Shown here in pieces: positions 51,879 to 60,300 of a stretch of 64,000 bases of DNA. Within the stretch, counting starts at the first letter, position 1; each line of letters opens with the position of its first letter. Position numbers and translations under genes: made by a program. This DNA is from Asticcacaulis sp. AC402 (GTDB lineage: Bacteria; Pseudomonadota; Alphaproteobacteria; Caulobacterales; Caulobacteraceae): contig NZ_AWGC01000038.1 of the NCBI RefSeq assembly GCF_000495835.1, positions 1-64,000 of the forward strand, given 5' to 3'. The notes beneath the pieces are model-generated. The model ran no database searches. It was not told the DNA's origin and saw only the letters and a program-made list of their open reading frames with translations.

Positions 51879-52801
51879 CGCAAAACCACCTGCGCCAAAA
51901 CAAGACTCGCCACCCACAACAGGCCCGTCGTGCGATTGGATCTGAACAGGCGCAAGGCCAGGTCGTTATCCTTGAGTCGCAGCTGCACAACTTGCAGGCC
52001 AAGATGCCCGGTCACCGCGCAAAGTCCAACAAAAAACAGCGGTTGTGCACCACTGAGCCACGCCCCTGTGGCTGTTAGGACAACCGCCAGGCCATAAAAG
52101 AGCGAAATTCCGGTTTTTGCATGTCCGCCCAGCGCCCGGGCGCTGGATTTGACGCCGACAAAGGCGTCGTCTTCGATATCCTGCAAGGCATAGATGGTGT
52201 CATAGCCGATGGTCCAAGCGATCAGACCAGCATAAAAGAGCCAGGCGGCCACCGGAACTTCGCCGGCGACGGCAGCCACCGCCATCGGGAATCCCCAGTT
52301 GAAGGTGATGCCCAACCAGGCCTGGGGCCACCAGGTGATGCGCTTCATGAAGGGATAGGCGGCGACCAGGCCCAGTGACACGAAGCCCAGGATGATGGCC
52401 AGGGTGCCCAGTTGCAGGAGGATACCGAGGCTGATCAGGGAGTTCACGGCAACAAAGAGCAGGGCCTGTTTCGGTTTGATCTGGCCCGACGGAATGGGCC
52501 GGCCACGCGTGCGTTCGACCTGGGCGTCGATGTCGCGATCAACAAAATCGTTATAGGCACATCCGGCAGCGCGCATCAGGGCGGCGCCCAGGGCAAACAG
52601 CAACAGCTTGTACCAGGGGAACAGTTCCAGCCGCTGGGTGGCGAAGGCCAGACCCATGGCGCCGGGCAGGAAGAGCAGCCAGATGCCGATCGGCCGGTCG
52701 AACCGGCCAAGCCTCAACCAAGGGCGCAGGGCAGGGGGCGCATAGCGGTCGACCCAATTGCGGGCGGCGGCATCGGGGAGATGATCGGCGGCGTCGGACA
52801 T
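51875..52801 (-). CDS. ubiA: 4-hydroxybenzoate polyprenyltransferase
   Basis: 308 residues, eight to nine membrane helices. The two Asp-rich motifs are present: AYNDFVDRDIDAQVERTRGRP (first) and YALQDIEDDAFVGVKS (second), which bind Mg-prenyl diphosphate. Joins the isoprenoid tail to 4-hydroxybenzoate, one step before UbiD in ubiquinone synthesis. Second gene of a five-gene operon, 43 bases after the Cys-rich protein gene. Confidence 0.94.
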   Translation of the reverse strand: MSDAADHLPDAAARNWVDRYAPPALRPWLRLGRFDRPIGIWLLFLPGAMGLAFATQRLELFPWYKLLLFALGAALMRAAGCAYNDFVDRDIDAQVERTRGRPIPSGQIKPKQALLFVAVNSLISLGILLQLGTLAIILGFVSLGLVAAYPFMKRITWWPQAWLGITFNWGFPMAVAAVAGEVPVAAWLFYAGLIAWTIGYDTIYALQDIEDDAFVGVKSSARALGGHAKTGISLFYGLAVVLTATGAWLSGAQPLFFVGLCAVTGHLGLQVVQLRLKDNDLALRLFRSNRTTGLLWVASLVLAQVVLR

Positions 52802-52844
52802 TGCGGTTTCATGGCGGCGCCCGGCCGGATTGTCGAGGGCCTTT

Positions 52845-53444
52845 TTATGCCCGTCGCTTGATCAGGTTGCTGCGGTCCTTGCGGATTTCGCGGGCCGGGA
52901 TGACCCGGGCAAAGGGTCGCAGACCGAACAAGCTGTTCTCCATGCCGGTTTCCAGGATGTCGCCGCGCTTGGGCGCCTTGAGGAACAGGTCCTCCATCGG
53001 GGTGATGACATACATGCCGTTGGGCACGTAAACCACGACCAGGCCCTCGTTCTTCGGCATGACTTCTGACCAGATCTTGAGCTGGTCGTAATAATGGGGC
53101 GTGCGCCAGGCGTCTGGCCGGTCAGGGTCGACATCGACCGCCAGGGTGGTTCCGTTGGGCTCGACGCGCAGCACGAAGCCGCAGAGATCCGGCCGCCACA
53201 GCGCCGTCATGTCGTCGTGCTTCAGCCACAGGCATTTGAAATCCTGGCAGATTTGCGGGTGGAGACCCCAGACGCCGCAGCCACCTTCGCGGCGGGTATG
53301 GTTGCAGGTTTCGCCGGCTTTCTTGCCCAGGTCGTCGATGTCGTAGACCTTGCAGCACAGGCTGCAGGTACCACAAACCTTGAGATTGGCGCGTTTGGTC
53401 GGCCTTGGCTCTTCGTTGCCGTCGCTTCGCGTCGTGGCGGTCAT
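52845..53444 (-). CDS. Cys-rich YkgJ-type metal-binding protein
   Basis: 199 residues from an ATG with AGGTG five bases upstream (a longer frame lacks such a site). KVCGTCSLCCKVYDI followed by CNHTRREGGCGVWGLHPQIC and FKCLW holds eight or more Cys in the pattern of the YkgJ (zinc- or iron-binding) family. Possibly a Fe-S or zinc protein. First gene of the ubiA operon; a link to quinone making is only positional. Confidence 0.8.
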   Translation of the reverse strand: MTATTRSDGNEEPRPTKRANLKVCGTCSLCCKVYDIDDLGKKAGETCNHTRREGGCGVWGLHPQICQDFKCLWLKHDDMTALWRPDLCGFVLRVEPNGTTLAVDVDPDRPDAWRTPHYYDQLKIWSEVMPKNEGLVVVYVPNGMYVITPMEDLFLKAPKRGDILETGMENSLFGLRPFARVIPAREIRKDRSNLIKRRA

Positions 53445-53559
53445 TCTGTCACCTGAGAACTTCTTGTTCAGGCGCGAATCATGACCGGATAGAGTCAATA
53501 TTCCGTTACTGGTGGGCGGGTTTTGCGGATCTCGGCGCAAGCCGAATCTTCCGAAAGGT

Positions 53560-53907
53560 GGTCCACAGATTACACAGTTCAGAGGGATTAATACCAATCC
53601 ACGATGACCTTGACTCATCGTGGATTGGCAAGGGCGACTGCCCGCCCGAGCTTACGCGAGGAGCCATGCGGCGCTTGAGCTGAAAAAATGCGAATACCAA
53701 GCGTCATTCTTTATGAGGCTTGGTATAAGACTGGCGCTGCGCGCCCTTAGAGCGGGATGAGTTTTGATGGAATCAAAACCCCGCTCCAAGTTTTTGTTTT
53801 GTCGCGCGATTTATCCGAAAACGGGGACGCCCGTGCGGTGGCGTCACACTTTATCGAATTGCGCTCTAGAAATCTGTGAAATCGGTGTAATCTGTGGACA
53901 CACTTCC
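53560..53907. repeat. Composite intergenic repeat block
   Basis: The 463-base gap between the YkgJ-like and ppk2 genes is built of repeats. An inverted pair of an AATCTGTG-rich repeat lies at ~53560-53597 and ~53871-53902; it is the family also seen at 589-623. A perfect 14-bp stem lies at 53594-53628 (CCAATCCACGATGA). ATACCAAGC / GCTTGGTAT follows at ~53694-53727, related to the 197-bp element. A full family A copy lies at 53749-53871, with TTAGAGCG and GCGCTCTA ends. No gene is seen. Confidence 0.8.
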
Positions 53908-54675
53908 TTACTTTTCCAGCGTTCTGCGGCCTTCGATGACGGCGTCGTAGCTGAACACGACGTCCGGGTCAGGGGCAGCGACCTTGGCCGACAGTTCGGG
54001 ACAGGCCAGTTCGGTGATAACATGGCGCAGGATGTTCTCGCGCGCCTTCTTCTTGCTGTCGGTGGCGACGCAGGTCCACGGCCCGTGCTCATGGTGCGAC
54101 CGCTTGAGCATATCATCGCGCGCCTGGGAATAGTCGCCCCATTTTTCCTGGGCGACGGCGTCGAGCTCGCTGACCTTGAGCCGTTTTAGCGGATCGGACC
54201 GCCGCGCATCGAGACGCTCCTTCTGCTCGTCGCGCGAAATATCCAGCCACAGCTTGATCAGGGTTATGCCGCTGCGGACCAGCATGCTTTCGAAAGCGGG
54301 GACATCATGGATGAAGGTCTCCTGCTCTTCGGGCCTGGAGAAGCCCATCACCCGTTCGACCCCGGCGCGGTTGTACCAGGACCGGTTGAACAGCACCCAA
54401 TCCCCGGCTGTCGGCAACTGCCCGACATAACGCTGAAACCACCAGGCGCCCCGGTCGAACTCGGTCGGCTTGGGCAGGGCGATCACCCGCGTCTTGCGCA
54501 CCGACAGGACCTCGGTGATCCGCTTGATGGCGCCGTCCTTGCCAGCGGCGTCGCGGCCTTCGAACAGGATGCAGACCTTGTGCCCGGTCTTCATGCTCCA
54601 GATCTGGGTATCGACCAGGGCGATCTGCAGCTTTTCCTGGCGGGCCAGGGCCTCTTCGTCGCTCCAAACGGACAT
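53908..54675 (-). CDS. ppk2: Polyphosphate kinase 2
   Basis: 255 residues of the PPK2 P-loop family: Walker A GRDAAGKDG at 40-48, the lid region VLFNRSWYNRAGVERVMGF and LWLDISRDEQKERLDAR. Uses polyphosphate to phosphorylate nucleotides; ADP or GDP acceptor cannot be told apart here. AGGAG lies seven bases before the ATG. Monocistronic by position. A link with phosphate gained from phosphonates is possible but not shown. Confidence 0.92.
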   Translation of the reverse strand: MSVWSDEEALARQEKLQIALVDTQIWSMKTGHKVCILFEGRDAAGKDGAIKRITEVLSVRKTRVIALPKPTEFDRGAWWFQRYVGQLPTAGDWVLFNRSWYNRAGVERVMGFSRPEEQETFIHDVPAFESMLVRSGITLIKLWLDISRDEQKERLDARRSDPLKRLKVSELDAVAQEKWGDYSQARDDMLKRSHHEHGPWTCVATDSKKKARENILRHVITELACPELSAKVAAPDPDVVFSYDAVIEGRRTLEK

Positions 54676-54755
54676 TGGGCATCTCCTGAAAAGAGTCGAG
54701 CCTGCCGATAATTCCGCTAAAAAATCAAGCGACCAAAAATCAATCTAGCGAATTG

Positions 54756-55334
54756 TCAGGCTATCCGGCGGCCTTCGACGGACACCAGACGCAGATGTGC
54801 CGCCTTGAGCATGCGCCTGGGTTCATAAAGCCGCGACGACACCAGGGTATAGCGGCCCAGCCGGCCGTTCGTGGTTTTGGGGGCTGCCGTCAGCGTCTGG
54901 TAGATGCCGACGACCCGATCGATCGCGCTGTCGCGGTTCATCATGGGACACAGACAGATCTCCACCGTCACTGTCTCATTCTGGTACGGTGCTTGCGACG
55001 TGTCGTCGGTGATCCACGGGGCTGAAATGGTGAGGATGAGCGGTTGTTCGCGGCGAAGACTCATCTGCAGCGCCGTCCTGACCGTGTTCAGGAACGGCGA
55101 ACGGAACAGGCCGAGGAAGGAGGTGTCTTTCAGTTCATAGCCGTGCACAGCAACCAGAAAGCTGCCCGACAGGCGAAACCGGTAGGCGGGATCCGACGTT
55201 GAGATCATGATCATTTGCGGCACAAGACTTTTCAGTTTTGCCGGGTCGAAGCGGTCACGCGCCGGGGCCTTGTCGGGCCGGGTCTGCAGGCCGCGCCAAT
55301 AGCTCAGGAATGAAATTGTGCTGGAATGGGGCAC
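54756..55334 (-). CDS. PAS domain protein (PF07310-like)
   Basis: 192 residues starting at GTG, chosen because GAGGAG lies seven bases upstream; the longer frame upstream runs antisense to the exported-protein gene. FLSYWRGLQTRPDKAPARDR and MIMISTSDPAYRFRLSGS are the mark of the PAS_5 family common in Caulobacterales and Rhizobiales. It has no output domain. Related proteins (for example MopJ-like single-PAS proteins) act in cell-cycle signalling, but the specific role here is unknown. Confidence 0.8.
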   Translation of the reverse strand: MPHSSTISFLSYWRGLQTRPDKAPARDRFDPAKLKSLVPQMIMISTSDPAYRFRLSGSFLVAVHGYELKDTSFLGLFRSPFLNTVRTALQMSLRREQPLILTISAPWITDDTSQAPYQNETVTVEICLCPMMNRDSAIDRVVGIYQTLTAAPKTTNGRLGRYTLVSSRLYEPRRMLKAAHLRLVSVEGRRIA

Positions 55335-55493
55335 TCGTGTCTCCTCGTGACCCCGACGACGCAAGTTCGCTGCCGTTGACGTGCCTGTGCCCGTGACAAT
55401 CCTGGGATTTTTGTGGACAGCTTTAAGAAAAAGGCAAGTTTGGAACGGTATGGTTCTTGCTTGCACGGCTAGAAAGCCAACAAGGAGCGTTCT

Positions 55494-56342
55494 ATGCGCG
55501 CAGTCATCAAAAATTTCGCCTTTGCCGCCGTAAGTCTCGGCATGCTGGCCATGGCCGGTGCAGCCGCTGCCGGCTGCAACAGCGGCTGTGCCCCGCCGCC
55601 CCCGGCACATCCGCCGCACAACCCCAAGCCCCCGCATGTTCCGTGCGGCGGTGGCGGCTGCGGTGGTGGTGGTGGCCATCACGGCGGTAACAATGGCGGT
55701 GGCAAGACCAACGTCAATGTCAATGTCAATGTGAAGGCCACGGCCACCGCTTCGGGTTCCGGCTCTGGTTCGGGCAGCGGCACCTATTACGGCGGCGGTT
55801 ACGGCAACTGGTCCCAGACCCCGGGTTATCCGCAAGCTGTTGGTCTGAATGTCGAGACCGGCGCAGCGGCCGCCCGTCTGGAAGCCTATACCGAACAGCA
55901 GACCTTCACCAAGACAACCGTCATCCGCGCGACCTGCATCGACGACCGCGGCGCGCCGCATCCGGCCTCACAGGTTTTCGGTGAGCGTGACATCCGCGGC
56001 GAATATCGCGGCGAAATCTTCCGCTGCATCGCCGGTACCAAGCTGCAGTGGGTTTATGCCGACTTCAACGGCCAGATCTCCTTCGATCATGGCATATCCA
56101 ATGACTGCCGCAAGGGCGACGCCCTGTGGTTCGAAGAGGGCCGCCTTACCTGCCGTCCGCAAACCCCGCAACGCAACTGTAATGAACGTTCTTTGCTGCG
56201 CCGCTTCGGCGTCGGTGTGAAGGTCCTGACCCTGACTCGTACCGAAACCATCACCAAGCAGCGCGAAGTCGCTGTGGCGCGCGAGGCTTCGTCCTCCAGC
56301 TATATGGTGTTCGACGGTGGCGTTGGCGGGTTTGTGCAGTAA
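55494..56342 (+). CDS. Exported Cys- and Gly-rich protein, unknown function
   Basis: 282 residues. Signal peptide (MRAVIKNFAFAAVSLGMLAM, cut near AAA-G ~26), a Cys/Pro stretch, a poly-Gly/His patch, Asn-Val dipeptides (NVNVNVNV) and a Ser-Gly linker. Then comes a folded domain (~120-250) with four to five Cys, likely disulfide-bonded. A strong ribosome site (AAGGAG) and a strong terminator suggest high expression. No family recognised; a surface or periplasmic structural protein is likely. Confidence 0.75.
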   Translation: MRAVIKNFAFAAVSLGMLAMAGAAAAGCNSGCAPPPPAHPPHNPKPPHVPCGGGGCGGGGGHHGGNNGGGKTNVNVNVNVKATATASGSGSGSGSGTYYGGGYGNWSQTPGYPQAVGLNVETGAAAARLEAYTEQQTFTKTTVIRATCIDDRGAPHPASQVFGERDIRGEYRGEIFRCIAGTKLQWVYADFNGQISFDHGISNDCRKGDALWFEEGRLTCRPQTPQRNCNERSLLRRFGVGVKVLTLTRTETITKQREVAVAREASSSSYMVFDGGVGGFVQ

Positions 56343-56344
56343 TC

Positions 56345-56414
56345 GCGCTCAAGCAGCGAAGCGGTAGCGCAAGTCAAACCTGCGCTCAGGCAGCGAAGCG
56401 GTAGCGCAAGTCAA
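56345..56414 (+). repeat. 37-bp tandem repeat, two copies
   Basis: GCGCTCA.GCAGCGAAGCGG and the following TAGCGCAAGTCAA occur at 56345-56377 and 56382-56414. They lie just after the stop of the exported-protein gene. Each may form a GCGCT..AGCGC stem. Confidence 0.8.
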
Positions 56415-56443
56415 TACCAAAAAGTAGCGCGTACAAACTTGAA

Positions 56444-56470
56444 CCCCGCCGGGCAACCGGCGGGGTTTTT
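56444..56470 (+). terminator. Intrinsic terminator of the exported-protein gene
   Basis: CCCCGCCGG-GCAA-CCGGCGGGG followed by TTTTT: a perfect 9-bp GC stem with a four-base loop and U-run, 100 bases after the stop at 56342. Confidence 0.95.
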
Positions 56471-56584
56471 GCCGGGGCCAGGGACTCTTCACCCGGCACC
56501 CTGCACGCTGAAATCTGAAGGCTCTGACCGGCGCGGAACTCGCGACCGACTTTCATCAGGGTTGCAGGCGCGTGTGAAATAAAC

Positions 56585-56608
56585 TAAACTAAGCGGACTT
56601 AGTTTAGG
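56585..56608. promoter_or_regulatory. Perfect inverted repeat before the phd-vapC genes
   Basis: CTAAACTAAG-CGGA-CTTAGTTTAG, 10-bp arms, ends six bases before the antitoxin ATG. It fits the self-regulation operator usual for Phd-type antitoxins. There is no room for a standard ribosome site except within it. Confidence 0.75.
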
Positions 56609-56614
56609 TGCGCC

Positions 56615-56860
56615 ATGAAAGCTGTCAATATTCACGAAGCCAAAACCCATTTGTCGCGTCTGGTCGAGGAGGCTGCGGGCGGAGAGCCTTTTATCATCGC
56701 CAAGAACGGCAAGGGCTTGGTGAAGGTTGTGGCATTGACGGTCTCTGATACCACGCCACCGCAGAGAATAGGTATGTTGCAAGGCCGGTACAACATTCCT
56801 GACGACTTCGACGCCTTTGCAAAAGACGACATCGAAAAGATGTTCAACGGCGAAGAATGA
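56615..56860 (+). CDS. Phd/YefM family antitoxin
   Basis: 81 residues. MKAVNIHEAKTHLSRLVEEA is the classic Phd/YefM N-terminal DNA-binding part, followed by a PFIIAKNGKGLVKV beta-strand and an acidic C-terminus that would bind the toxin. Overlaps the toxin gene as ATGA. Preceded by a perfect operator-like palindrome. Confidence 0.92.
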   Translation: MKAVNIHEAKTHLSRLVEEAAGGEPFIIAKNGKGLVKVVALTVSDTTPPQRIGMLQGRYNIPDDFDAFAKDDIEKMFNGEE

Positions 56861-57243
56861 AGTTTTTGCTCGATACACATCTCGTAGTTTGGGTGACCGT
56901 AGCGCCGGAGCGGCTCTCCGTAGAGGCGCGACGGGCCATTTCCGATTTGGACAACGAGCTTTATTTCAGCGCCGTCAACATTTGGGAAATTGCCATAAAG
57001 GCAAGTCTGCAAAAGCCAGATTTCAATGTCGATGCAAGGGTCGTCCGCCGCGCCTTGCTGGATGCCGGCTACGTCGAATTACCGGTTTCGGGCGAGCATG
57101 CCATCGGCGTCGGGGAGTTACCTTGGCATCATAACGATCCATTCGACCGTCTGCTGCTGGCACAGGCCGCAGCCGAAGGGATACCGTTGATGACTGCCGA
57201 TGCCATGCTTGCGCGCTACTCGGCCCCCGTATACCTCGTTTGA
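56857..57243 (+). CDS. PIN domain ribonuclease toxin (VapC type)
   Basis: 128 residues. MKFLLDTHLVVWV has the first catalytic Asp; the Glu in YFSAVNIWEIAIKASLQKP and the Asp in HHNDPFDRLLLAQA complete the metal site of PIN ribonucleases. Translationally coupled to the antitoxin. Likely cuts a tRNA or rRNA in stress, as family members do. Its stop lies one base from the M16 gene's stop (convergent). Confidence 0.92.
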   Translation: MKFLLDTHLVVWVTVAPERLSVEARRAISDLDNELYFSAVNIWEIAIKASLQKPDFNVDARVVRRALLDAGYVELPVSGEHAIGVGELPWHHNDPFDRLLLAQAAAEGIPLMTADAMLARYSAPVYLV

Positions 57244-60144
57244 CTACTGCGCCTTCGCCGCCGGCTTGACCTGGATGGTCAGCATCTTGCTCAGGTCGAG
57301 ATAGGTCACCGCCAGCTTTTGCAGGTCCGCCGCCGAGGTCGTCATCAATTGATTACGGCGACTGCGAATGGCCTCCAGCCGCCGCGGATCGCTCATGGTG
57401 CCGGGCAGGACCTGGCTCCAGTAGCCATTGGTCTTCCACTGGTTTTCCAGGCGGTCCAGAACCGGCTTGCGCGCCCGCAACAGTTCGTCCTCGCCGATCG
57501 GATTGGCCTTGATATCGGTGACGATGGTCTTCAGCGCCTCAGCGAACGGTTGGGAATCCTCCGGCTTGACCTCGGCGGCGATGCTGACATAGCCGTAACC
57601 GGTAAAGGCGTTTGAGGCGAAGCTGCTGGCGTTAGGGCTGTAGGCCAGGGCCTGTTTCTCGCGGACCTCGTCGGTTAGCCGCAGCGACAGCACGTCGGCC
57701 AGGACTTCAAGCCCGCGCGCCCGCTTGGTGTCGGCGAAGAAGTCGCCGGTCGGGAAGGCAAAATAGGTCAGGCCCTGGTCCTCACGGCCGCCATGCTGAA
57801 ACACCTGATTCAGGCCGGTCGCCGGGAATTTGACGGTATCAGAATCCGTGGGTTCGGGCAGGGCGGTGCGCGGTTTCAAGGTCGCGAAGGTGGCGGCAAT
57901 CTGCGCCTTGGCCTGATCTTCGGTGACATCGCCGACAATGGTGATTTCGACCGGCTGGGACTTGAGCTGGGTATCGATGAGGGCCCTGATCTGGTCGTTG
58001 GTGGTGGCGAGGAAATCGGTCTGCGAGGGGATGCCGAAACGTGAATCGTTCGAATGCAGCACCCGGTCGGCGTTCATCTGGAAGACACCGCCTGGCGTCG
58101 AGGCCAGGGAGGTGTAATAGTTCGGTACAAACGCCTTCAAACGTTCCCAGGCGTCGGCGCGATAAGCCGAATCGGTGGTGAAGGCCATCAACACCTGCAT
58201 CTGCAGGGCGAAGTCCTCGCGCGTGGTACCGCCGCGCAGCGTTGTCGAGTCCTCGCCGATATCGAAATCAATGCCGTAGATCCGCCCGTTCAGGCTGTCC
58301 TTGATCTCGGTGGCGGTCAGCTGACCCAGCCCGCCCTCTGACAGGCCGTGGGCCGAGGCCTGGAACACGGGCGGCCGGGCAGCCGGCGACAGAGAATCGA
58401 GCCCGCCGGCGAAGCGGATGGATATGCCGATCTCGTCTTCCTTGAACTTGGTCGACTTTAGGGTTGCCTTAACGCCGTTGGCATAGGTCAGTTGGACGAT
58501 GCCCAGATCAGCGATCTCCTCGCGCTTGACGATGGCCGCCGGCGTACCGAAATCGGTATAGGGCCATGGCTTGGTCGCGTCGGCTGCCGCCGCCTGGAAC
58601 TGGGCCGCCTTGACCTTCTCATAGCTGGCGGTAATCGCCGCCTTGTCAAAATCGCCCAGGGTTTCGGCGCTGCGCCAGATGACCGGGCCGTCGCCGGCGA
58701 ATAATGGCGCTACCCCGGCATTGACCAGGGCCAGCGTGATCTTCGGTTTCAGCCCGAGGAAGAAGCCGTAGTCCTGCTGCGGCGACGTGAAGACCTGGCC
58801 TTCGTGGATCGAACCGGCGATGGCATCGGCAAGGTCGCGGGTGTTGCGGGTGGCGGCGCCCTGCATCGCCGACTTGAAGCCGGCGTCAAAATTGGCCAGA
58901 ACGCGATCCAGCTCCGGCTGGCTGGCACCGTACAGTTCAAACTGACGCAGCAGGCTATAGGCCTGCTCGAAGGCCGCCTCGGCCTGGCCCGGCTTTGGTG
59001 TGACGCTGAGCTGGGTGACTTCAGCCGTATACTTCATGTCGTCATGCCCGACGCCGGCGGCGGCGAAAGCGGTTTGCGGCAGCTTGGCCTGACGTTCGAA
59101 GCGCTCGTTCAGGATGGCTGTGCGCACCATGTCAATAAAATCGTCCGAAGCGCTGCCCCAGGTCTGATAGGTCTCCCTGGTCGGCTTTGCCCAGGTCATG
59201 GTCATGCCGTCACGCAGCCCGGGCTCGCTGTAGGTGTCGACGGTGACCACGCCCTTGGGCTTGTAGGCGCCGAAATCGGTCAGGCGGATCGCGCCCGGCA
59301 CGGCGGGGGTCCAATCGGAGAACTTGGCCTTGATCCTGGCTTCGACGGCATCGACATCGAAATCGCCGACGGCGACCAGGGTCGCCTGCTCGGGCCGGTA
59401 GAACGCATTATAGTAGTCGACGAAGCTTTCGCGCGGTGCCGTCTTGATGATCTCCGGGGTGCCGATCGGGAAGCGGTCGGCGTATTTCTGGCCGGGGAAG
59501 GTGGTCGATGACCATTTCTTGTAATTGTTCATAGCGGGCGTGGCGCGGGCGCGTTCCTCGCCCAGGATGACGCCGCGCTCGTCGTCGACGGCCTTGGTTT
59601 CGATCAGCAGGTTGCCGGCGGCTTCGCGCAACAGGAACAGGCCGGTATCGATATCTTCCGCGGCCGCCTTGGGCAGGTCGAGCTGATACACAGTCTCGTC
59701 GAAATTGGTGTAGGCATTGGTGTCGGGACCAAACTCCAGGCCATGGCGCTGCAGGATCTTGATCATCTCGCCTTCAGGGACGTTTTTGGAGCCATTGAAC
59801 GCCATGTGCTCAAGGAAGTGGGCGAGGCCCAGTTGCTTGTCGCTTTCCATCATCGAGCCGGCATTGAAGCGCAGGCGCAGCGAACCCGTCCCCGGAGGCG
59901 TGGCATTTTTCATAATGACATAGGTCATGCCGTTGGGCAGCTTGCCGAAGCGCACGGCCGGATCGGGCGGAATGTCCGAGTGGTTGTGCGCGAAGTCGAC
60001 GCCCTTGGCGGTATCGATCGTCCGGACCTGGAAGGCCGGCTCGGCGGCCCTCACCAGGGACAACGGGGTGAGGGCGGTGGTCGCCAGGGCGACAACCACG
60101 AAGGCCCGGGTGGCGAAGGTCGAAATCAGGGTCTTGCGCGACAT
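57244..60144 (-). CDS. M16 family zinc peptidase (PqqL-like), exported
   Basis: 966 residues from the ATG at 60144 (signal peptide to ~VRA-A, residue 33). Inverted zinc motif HFLEH with His109, Glu112 and His113; the third ligand lies in ERGVILGEE. Two M16 N/C-domain pairs follow, as in PqqL and similar periplasmic insulinase-type proteases. The second half has no HxxEH motif, as expected. Probably degrades peptides in the periplasm. A longer frame starts at 60186, but the shorter one has the better signal peptide. Confidence 0.88.
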   Translation of the reverse strand: MSRKTLISTFATRAFVVVALATTALTPLSLVRAAEPAFQVRTIDTAKGVDFAHNHSDIPPDPAVRFGKLPNGMTYVIMKNATPPGTGSLRLRFNAGSMMESDKQLGLAHFLEHMAFNGSKNVPEGEMIKILQRHGLEFGPDTNAYTNFDETVYQLDLPKAAAEDIDTGLFLLREAAGNLLIETKAVDDERGVILGEERARATPAMNNYKKWSSTTFPGQKYADRFPIGTPEIIKTAPRESFVDYYNAFYRPEQATLVAVGDFDVDAVEARIKAKFSDWTPAVPGAIRLTDFGAYKPKGVVTVDTYSEPGLRDGMTMTWAKPTRETYQTWGSASDDFIDMVRTAILNERFERQAKLPQTAFAAAGVGHDDMKYTAEVTQLSVTPKPGQAEAAFEQAYSLLRQFELYGASQPELDRVLANFDAGFKSAMQGAATRNTRDLADAIAGSIHEGQVFTSPQQDYGFFLGLKPKITLALVNAGVAPLFAGDGPVIWRSAETLGDFDKAAITASYEKVKAAQFQAAAADATKPWPYTDFGTPAAIVKREEIADLGIVQLTYANGVKATLKSTKFKEDEIGISIRFAGGLDSLSPAARPPVFQASAHGLSEGGLGQLTATEIKDSLNGRIYGIDFDIGEDSTTLRGGTTREDFALQMQVLMAFTTDSAYRADAWERLKAFVPNYYTSLASTPGGVFQMNADRVLHSNDSRFGIPSQTDFLATTNDQIRALIDTQLKSQPVEITIVGDVTEDQAKAQIAATFATLKPRTALPEPTDSDTVKFPATGLNQVFQHGGREDQGLTYFAFPTGDFFADTKRARGLEVLADVLSLRLTDEVREKQALAYSPNASSFASNAFTGYGYVSIAAEVKPEDSQPFAEALKTIVTDIKANPIGEDELLRARKPVLDRLENQWKTNGYWSQVLPGTMSDPRRLEAIRSRRNQLMTTSAADLQKLAVTYLDLSKMLTIQVKPAAKAQ

Positions 60145-60235
60145 GTGTATAAGGCTCCGCAGATCAATCTGCGAAGCCTTACGCAAGTTTGCGCCGGAAT
60201 AAAGGTCAAATCGGCAAGGTTACAGTTTGTTAACA

Positions 60236-60293
60236 GCCTCATGCCGAAAAGTGCCAGAAAAGTTCTTCCGCACTTTTCGGATAAACATGAGGC
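60236..60293. terminator. Long hairpin after hfaD
   Basis: GCCTCATG+CCGAAAAGTGC pairs with GCACTTTTCGG+ATAAA+CATGAGGC: a 19-bp stem interrupted by a five-base bulge, loop 60255-60269. It lies just after the hfaD stop and before the M16 start, both on the minus strand. It lacks a strong U-run, so it may be a terminator for hfaABD or a processing element. Confidence 0.55.
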
Positions 60294-60300
60294 GTCAAAG

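Noticed and set aside
54756-55961. 401-codon version of the PAS protein
   Set aside because: The extra N-terminus is Thr/Ala-rich nonsense antisense to the exported-protein gene; the GTG start at 55334 has a good ribosome site.
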